NCBI GenBank assembly: GCA_002505805.1
Contig: DAWB01000073.1
Location: 575 to 10,480 of the forward strand
Source of the DNA: Methanosaeta sp. UBA80
GTDB taxonomy: Archaea; Halobacteriota; Methanosarcinia; Methanotrichales; Methanotrichaceae
Direction of reading: 5' to 3'
DNA length: 9,906 nt
Shown piece by piece: positions 6,963-9,906 of the stretch; the stretch's first letter is position 1, and each line of letters opens with the position of its first letter. The translations under genes and the position numbers were made by a program. Below the pieces are notes generated by a model. That model saw nothing but the letters and a program-made list of their open reading frames with translations. It was not told the origin of the DNA and did no database searches.

Positions 6963-7181
6963 ATGAAATACAAAGGCGTAGCGGCCATGATGATCGCCGT
7001 TATCGCGATGCTGCTGGCGGCAGGCTGCACCAGCAGTCCGGAACAGACGAGCTGTCCGATCAGTCCAGAAAAAGAAGCAGCTAATCAGAGCGAAAATGTC
7101 ACCGCTCCGATAAAGTTAACAGAAGGAGACGACCAGGCGGTTCCATGTGCGGAAATCAACGGCAAGCAAGAGGGAAAATAG
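6963..7181 (+). CDS. Small secreted lipoprotein, 72 aa
   Basis: Short exported lipoprotein of unknown function. The N-terminus has a basic start (MKYK), a hydrophobic core rich in Ala, Met and Ile, and the lipobox LAAGC with Cys22 as the lipidation residue. The mature part is only about 50 aa, acidic and Ser/Pro/Glu-rich, probably disordered, with two more cysteines (C31, C62) that might pair. The ATG is preceded by GGGAGG at a 9-base spacing, one of the strongest ribosome-binding sites in the window. The gene stands alone, divergent from the dehydrogenase region. After the TAG stop the same frame stays open for 101 codons to 7484; I do not regard that as part of the protein. Confidence 0.7.
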   Translation: MKYKGVAAMMIAVIAMLLAAGCTSSPEQTSCPISPEKEAANQSENVTAPIKLTEGDDQAVPCAEINGKQEGK

Positions 7182-7353
7182 GAGTGGAATAGCCACCAAG
7201 ATATTTGCCTTATCCGGCTAGATGCAGAAAGAAGCCAGATTGATTTGGCACGGGCGGAGATACCATCCCTGCCTGACTTTGATCCCATTGTCTCATTATT
7301 AAGAGGGGTTTCGCCCGGTTTTAAATCGGACAAGAATCCCTTGTCTATTAGTC
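7182..7353. other. Intergenic stretch, nothing confident
   Basis: Between the small lipoprotein and the first ISL3-like repeat I see no supported gene. Open frames on both strands lack ribosome-binding sites and plausible starts. A weak GGG/CCC hairpin followed by GGTTTT lies near 7305-7320 and could end the lipoprotein transcript. Confidence 0.35.
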
Positions 7354-7379
7354 GGCTCTTCGCTGATTCCGATGAAAAG
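7354..7379 (+). repeat. ISL3-like terminal repeat, outer left copy
   Basis: The first 11 bases, GGCTCTTCGCT, are identical to the start of the MITE left end at 7527; the remaining 15 are diverged (about 16 of 26 match in total). It points outward to the left. It could be the partner of the solo right-hand repeat at 7743-7768, making an outer element of 415 bp. The flanks of the two do not form a target duplication. Confidence 0.4.
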
Positions 7380-7403
7380 CAAAGAAACCAAAAGTTAGCG
7401 GCA

Positions 7404-7526
7404 TTATCCATCTGCCCAAAAATTTACCTTTTTAACCTCGTATCCTGCCTGTGCTATGCATTGAATCATGTCTTCGATGGTTAGAGTTCCCTGATTCTTA
7501 TTCTTAGGAATCGGCGCATCTCTTTT
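7404..7526 (-). pseudogene. C-terminal ORF remnant split by the MITE
   Basis: The - strand frame ending at a TAA (7404-7406) encodes about 40 residues with convincing protein character. It includes TIEDMIQCIAQAGYEVKKVN and ends NFWADG, and runs uninterrupted up to the MITE boundary at 7526. If the MITE and one copy of its target duplication (189 bp, a multiple of three) are removed, the frame continues nine codons further, to 7716-7742, and then meets a TGA inside the solo terminal repeat. No start codon fits. It is therefore the tail of a truncated gene, perhaps a passenger or transposase end of the outer ISL3-like element, since its stop lies just inside the outer repeat at 7354. I do not recognise the family. 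Confidence 0.4.
7519..7526. repeat. 8-bp target-site duplication, left copy
   Basis: TCTCTTTT directly precedes the MITE left end and is repeated exactly at 7708-7715, directly after its right end. Eight bases is the usual duplication length of the ISL3 family. Confidence 0.8.
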
Positions 7527-7707
7527 GGCTCTTCGCTATTTAGTGTGGGTAACCTCGGAATATCGATTCTCAATCCCTAAGACAAAACCACACAATGAGT
7601 CTAGCATGATGGGCGATTGATATTGATCCAATCATTGCGGTGGTATCCTTGGAATTTCTGGTCAGATCCCAGAATTCAAGCCTACCCATACAAAACAGCG
7701 AGGAACC
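7527..7707. mobile_element. 181-bp ISL3-like MITE
   Basis: A complete small non-autonomous transposon. Its ends (7527-7552 and the reverse complement of 7682-7707) match at 20 of 26 positions. The left begins GGCTCTTCGCTATTTAGTGT and the right, reversed, begins GGTTCCTCGCTGTTTTGTAT. The element is flanked by a perfect 8-bp duplication, TCTCTTTT. The GGCTCTTC-type start and the 8-bp duplication point to the ISL3 family. It has no coding capacity, so it would need a transposase from a full-length relative elsewhere in the genome. An internal hairpin (GAATTTCTGG / CCCAGAATTC, 7652-7676) lies next to the right end. It is inserted in the ORF remnant on the - strand. Assignment to ISL3 is from memory of the family's termini and is less certain than the element itself. 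Confidence 0.8.
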
Positions 7708-7715
7708 TCTCTTTT
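7708..7715. repeat. 8-bp target-site duplication, right copy
   Basis: TCTCTTTT follows the MITE right end and is identical to 7519-7526. It confirms the boundaries of the 181-bp element and shows that it inserted by transposition. Confidence 0.8.
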
Positions 7716-7742
7716 TGATAGGCGACCCTCCTGGTTATCCCC

Positions 7743-7768
7743 TCACCCACAGAATTTAGCGAGGAGCC
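7743..7768 (-). repeat. Solo ISL3-like terminal repeat
   Basis: Reversed, this begins GGCTCCTCGCTAAATTCTGT and matches the MITE left end at 20 of 26 positions and the MITE right end at 18 of 26. It lies 35 bp beyond the MITE and is not needed by it. It is either the right end of an older outer element that starts at 7354 or a leftover from another insertion. No 8-bp duplication links it to a partner. Confidence 0.6.
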
Positions 7769-7937
7769 AATAAAATGCCAGATTTCTAAGAACCAAGGAG
7801 TCATGGCAGGGCCATTTCCTCTCCTTCTCCCCGGGCTCGCTAAGAAGCTGCTACAAGATCAATTGAATCCTGGCTCCAGCAGCTAAAGGCTGCAGCGGAG
7901 AAAGCTGCCCATATTTGAGATCCTTACTCCATCGAGC
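7769..7937. other. Intergenic stretch with a hairpin
   Basis: No confident gene. A 27-codon + frame at 7803-7886 follows AAGGAG by only two bases and gives a short Leu/Pro/Ser peptide without a recognisable family. A hairpin with stem GCAGC/GCTGC, extended by CTCC/GGAG across an internal loop, lies at about 7874-7900. It lacks a T tract. Confidence 0.35.
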
Positions 7938-7950
7938 ATTATATATATAA
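7938..7950 (+). promoter_or_regulatory. TATA box of the 42-aa membrane protein gene
   Basis: ATTATATATATAA is a strong archaeal TATA element about 70 bp before the ATG at 8015. A transcript starting near 7972 would have a leader of about 43 nt carrying the GAGGTGA ribosome-binding site. It overlaps the 18-bp palindrome at 7947-7964. Confidence 0.55.
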
Positions 7951-7964
7951 TAAGATCTTATTAT
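7947..7964. promoter_or_regulatory. 18-bp perfect palindrome, candidate operator
   Basis: ATAATAAGATCTTATTAT is a perfect 18-bp palindrome overlapping the end of the TATA box and extending toward the start site. This is a classic position for a dimeric archaeal repressor that blocks polymerase recruitment. AT-rich DNA makes chance palindromes more likely, but 18 bp without a mismatch at this exact place is notable. Confidence 0.45.
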
Positions 7965-8014
7965 TTCCTGACAAGAGATCCTTGCAAAATTTCAGAGGCA
8001 TTCGAGGTGAAGAT

Positions 8015-8143
8015 ATGGAACATACAGATGAAAACATAATGGATCCCTTCAATATAGGTCTCTACCTAATAGAAGCGGGACTGGTTGGCGTAGTGATCTA
8101 TGCCATGATGGTGCTTCCGGATCTATTCCAATCTATGACCTGA
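8015..8143 (+). CDS. Small single-pass membrane protein, 42 aa
   Basis: A 42-aa protein, too short for most gene finders. The ATG is preceded by a perfect GAGGTGA Shine-Dalgarno (8004-8010) at a 4-base spacing. A strong TATA box and an 18-bp palindrome lie further upstream, so translation is well supported. The product has an acidic N-terminus (MEHTDENIMD), one hydrophobic segment at about 13-34 (GLYLIEAGLVGVVIYAMMVL) containing a single Glu, and a short C-terminal tail. It is probably a membrane-inserted miniprotein: a subunit of a complex, a regulator, or a toxin-like peptide; sequence alone does not decide. It sits alone between the ISL3-like repeats and the IS1634-type element. Confidence 0.6.
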   Translation: MEHTDENIMDPFNIGLYLIEAGLVGVVIYAMMVLPDLFQSMT

Positions 8144-8280
8144 TCTGTTGATCCGAATCATAAATTGCAGGTTTCTGGGCAGGAACGTACAGTCGGCTCT
8201 ATGGAAAACAAAACCATAGCTTTGGCTCTAAAGCTACAGATTTCATGCTTTTCTTTCGGTGGTCTGGCGATATGCAGGAT

Positions 8281-8320
8281 TTGGATTTTCTCTGATCGTA
8301 GTAAAATCCAATTTTATTTA
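8281..8320 (+). terminator. Hairpin with T-rich tail
   Basis: TTGGATTTT (8281-8289) and AAAATCCAA (8303-8311) form a perfect 9-bp stem with a 13-base loop, followed by TTTTATTTA. It could terminate the transcript of the 42-aa gene about 140 bp upstream. It also sits right before the GGTGGAGGTG ribosome-binding-like stretch at 8321-8330, so a role in folding that leader is an alternative. Confidence 0.35.
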
Positions 8321-8359
8321 GGTGGAGGTGCAATGGCATCATCCATAACCATCCCATAG
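8321..8359 (+). pseudogene. Orphan translation start, possibly cut by the IS
   Basis: GGTGGAGGTG lies two to three bases before an ATG at 8333, but the frame reads only eight codons (MASSITIP) before a TAG, just where the left end of the IS element is expected. A good ribosome-binding site with no gene behind it suggests a gene whose body was displaced by the insertion, with the last codons altered at the junction. The ORF remains open upstream to 8165 without a credible start. Speculative, because the IS boundary is not fixed. Confidence 0.25.
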
Positions 8360-8376
8360 ATCCTGAGTTCCCCAAA

Positions 8377-8445
8377 ATTTAGGCATATTAAAATATTATT
8401 CGCTATCAATGACCGAAATCTATAAATGCTATTATGTGCCTAAAT
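8377..8445. repeat. 9-bp inverted repeats flanking the transposase promoter
   Basis: ATTTAGGCA at 8377-8385 and its exact complement TGCCTAAAT at 8437-8445 bracket the BRE/TATA and predicted start site of the transposase gene. They may be transposase-binding sites used for self-repression, or a terminal plus subterminal repeat pair. Both readings are inference. Confidence 0.45.
8413..8427 (+). promoter_or_regulatory. BRE/TATA of the transposase gene
   Basis: CCGAAATCTATAAAT contains a BRE (CCGAAA) directly followed by a TATA box centred about 28 bp before the ATG at 8452. This predicts a nearly leaderless transcript and supports 8452 over the in-frame ATG at 8434. Confidence 0.6.
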
Positions 8446-8451
8446 AACTAC

Positions 8452-9906
8452 ATGAAATCTTTTACTCGCATCAAGAAGATAAACGGCCAGGAATATCTCT
8501 ATGAGATTGCGCCTTACTACGACAAAGAAAAGAAGCAAATCCGTCAGAAAAGCAAATATCTGGGCAAGAACGTTGAAGGTGTTCCGGTCAGGGTACGCTC
8601 CCAGGAAAAGGTACCCAAGAAAGTGCTTTCGCATGGCGAATTTGTGCCGCTTAAAAAGATCATAGAGGACCTTGAGCTGGAAAAGACCCTCTCTGAAGTT
8701 CTTCCAGCCAAGAAAGTCTGGCCAGTCTTAACGTTGGCAATGAATTATGCGATTCGCCCGCGAGGATTGACCCATATCCAGAGCTGGTATGAAGGCATTG
8801 CCCTCCATGAAGAACATCCTGATCTTCCCTTATCCTCCCAGAGCCTCTCTCGAATGCTCAGTCATATCGGTGAAAGCACAGCGAACCTCGAATTCTCTCG
8901 CAAACTTATCCAGAGAATATCCACATGCAGCACGCTGGTCTATGACATAACTTCTATGTCATCTTACTCTCAAAACATAAGCTTGCTGGAATTTGGCTAC
9001 AATCGAGACGGTCTCGATCTGCCTCAAATCAACCTGTCCCTGATTGTGGACAAGGATCTCGGCATCCCTGTCATGTACGATCTCTATCCTGGAAGCATAG
9101 CAGACGTTTCCCCACTCAAGAATACCATCCAGAAGATAAAATCTCAGGGTGTTCGAAATTATACTTTGCTCATGGATCGTGGCTTCTTTTCAACAGATAA
9201 CATCGATGAGATGGTTTGCGCTGGTCTATCATTCATCATTCCGCCAACAAGCACTCTTAAGAAGGTCAAAGAAGCCATTTCTTCGATCCACAGCCGCATT
9301 GATGATCCTGAAAACCTGAAGCTCTACGAAAAGGAACCGCTTTTCGTCATGCCAATTAAGATAGAAGTGGGCGTGAACAAGTTGGATGGATACGCATATT
9401 ACGATCAAAAAAGAGAGCAGATGGAGAGAAACACCTTCTATAAGCGTCTGTACGATCTGATGGAAGTTCTCAAGGCTAAGAACCTGAAGCCTTGGATGAA
9501 TCCCTCTGAGATATTCAGGGAGATCGCTAAGAGGGACGCCGGGTTCATTGATTGGAGAGCTGTTAATGGCAAGTTTGAGGTCTCACTGCGAAAAAATGCC
9601 ATCTCTCAAGCCATAAATAAAATGGGTAAGTTCATCCTACTATATCAGGGCACTTTCTCCTGGGACGAGTGTCTCGCCCTCTACAGAAGCAAGGATGTCG
9701 TCGAGAAAGGATTCGATGTGCTGAAGAATGATATTGAAATTATGCCTTCACACCTTAAGACAAACAGCAGCTTGAAGGGATATCTCTTCGTTGCTTTCCT
9801 TGCCTTGATCTTGAGGATGAAGCTATCGAGGATGATGAGTGATGCAGGATTGAACAAAAGATATTCCGTGGACGGATTGTTCACAGAATTGGAAAAGATC
9901 AAGGCG
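8452..9906 (+). CDS. IS1634/IS4-type DDE transposase, 3' end beyond window
   Basis: Transposase of the IS4/IS1634 group, which cuts and joins the element's ends by DDE chemistry. The frame is open for 485 codons to the window end with no stop, so the C-terminus is missing. The N-terminus (IKKINGQEYLYE, then RQKSKYLGKN) matches the small beta-rich domain of these proteins. The catalytic residues are visible: D165 in VYDITSMS, D242 in LLMDRGFFS, and E418 in the signature Y411-x2-K414-x3-E418-x6-K425, the family's Y(2)R(3)E(6)K motif with Lys in place of Arg. The 176-residue gap between the second Asp and the Glu holds the insertion domain typical of IS4 relatives. No frameshift is seen, so it may be active. 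An in-frame ATG at 8434 is less likely because of the TATA spacing. Confidence 0.9.
   Translation, partial: MKSFTRIKKINGQEYLYEIAPYYDKEKKQIRQKSKYLGKNVEGVPVRVRSQEKVPKKVLSHGEFVPLKKIIEDLELEKTLSEVLPAKKVWPVLTLAMNYAIRPRGLTHIQSWYEGIALHEEHPDLPLSSQSLSRMLSHIGESTANLEFSRKLIQRISTCSTLVYDITSMSSYSQNISLLEFGYNRDGLDLPQINLSLIVDKDLGIPVMYDLYPGSIADVSPLKNTIQKIKSQGVRNYTLLMDRGFFSTDNIDEMVCAGLSFIIPPTSTLKKVKEAISSIHSRIDDPENLKLYEKEPLFVMPIKIEVGVNKLDGYAYYDQKREQMERNTFYKRLYDLMEVLKAKNLKPWMNPSEIFREIAKRDAGFIDWRAVNGKFEVSLRKNAISQAINKMGKFILLYQGTFSWDECLALYRSKDVVEKGFDVLKNDIEIMPSHLKTNSSLKGYLFVAFLALILRMKLSRMMSDAGLNKRYSVDGLFTELEKIKA

Larger units (their letters stand above)
8365..9906 (+). mobile_element. IS1634/IS4-type insertion sequence, partial
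   Basis: The element comprises the transposase gene and its promoter and is cut by the end of the window. Its left end probably lies in 8360-8375, near CTGAGTTCCCCAAAATTTAG, because the preceding DNA has a different character. With the right end unseen, the terminal inverted repeat and target duplication cannot be confirmed, so the left boundary is approximate. Confidence 0.55.

Noticed and set aside
6963..7484. Read-through of the TAG stop of the 72-aa lipoprotein (possible pyrrolysine), extending the frame by 101 codons
   Set aside because: No pyrrolysine genes are seen and Methanothrix-like hosts are not known to use it. The later part of the extension is antisense to the better-supported ORF tail and runs through an ISL3-like repeat, so the openness looks accidental.
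7803..7886. 27-codon + frame after AAGGAG
   Set aside because: The spacing to the ATG is only two bases, the peptide is low in information, and there is no promoter of its own.
8165..8359. 64-codon + frame between the 42-aa gene and the IS
   Set aside because: It starts only at a TTG without a ribosome-binding site and runs through the 9-bp hairpin. Composition is not convincing.
1..9906. CRISPR array, tRNA or rRNA
   Set aside because: No regularly spaced direct repeats and no cloverleaf or rRNA-like conserved core were found on reading both strands.

Overview
The window looks like a chromosomal segment of a methanogenic archaeon, most plausibly Methanothrix/Methanosaeta-like. This is inferred from gene content, from mid-GC coding DNA, and from archaeal BRE/TATA elements placed 26-30 bp before start codons, several of them leaderless or nearly so. 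No single gene proves the genus.

Left part (1-3560, mostly + strand): an AT-rich upstream region leads into a two-gene unit. The first gene is a GlcD-type FAD-linked 2-hydroxyacid dehydrogenase. The second is its GlcF/HdrD-like iron-sulfur partner, with two 4Fe-4S motifs and two CCG domains. Together they would oxidise a 2-hydroxyacid such as D-lactate or glycolate. An unrecognised 198-codon frame on the - strand follows, then a 93-aa unknown + gene with a well-placed TATA box.

Middle (3614-6735, - strand): a SemiSWEET transporter, a DUF2284 metal-binding protein, a secreted lipoprotein that seems to carry a C-terminal frameshift, and a saccharopine-dehydrogenase-like NAD(P) enzyme. A possible small ORF lies just upstream of the last one. 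These look like short independent units, several with their own promoters.

Right part (6963-9906, accessory): a 72-aa lipoprotein; a gene-poor stretch holding a 181-bp ISL3-like MITE with a perfect 8-bp target duplication; and two further related terminal repeats that suggest it is nested in an older defective element keeping a short ORF tail. A 42-aa membrane miniprotein follows, with a strong Shine-Dalgarno and an 18-bp palindrome beside its TATA box. The 5' part of an IS1634/IS4-type transposase runs off the window. This right part is the most unusual: layered mobile-element insertion around small, well-expressed-looking genes. I did not find a CRISPR array, a structural RNA or a clear new defence system.
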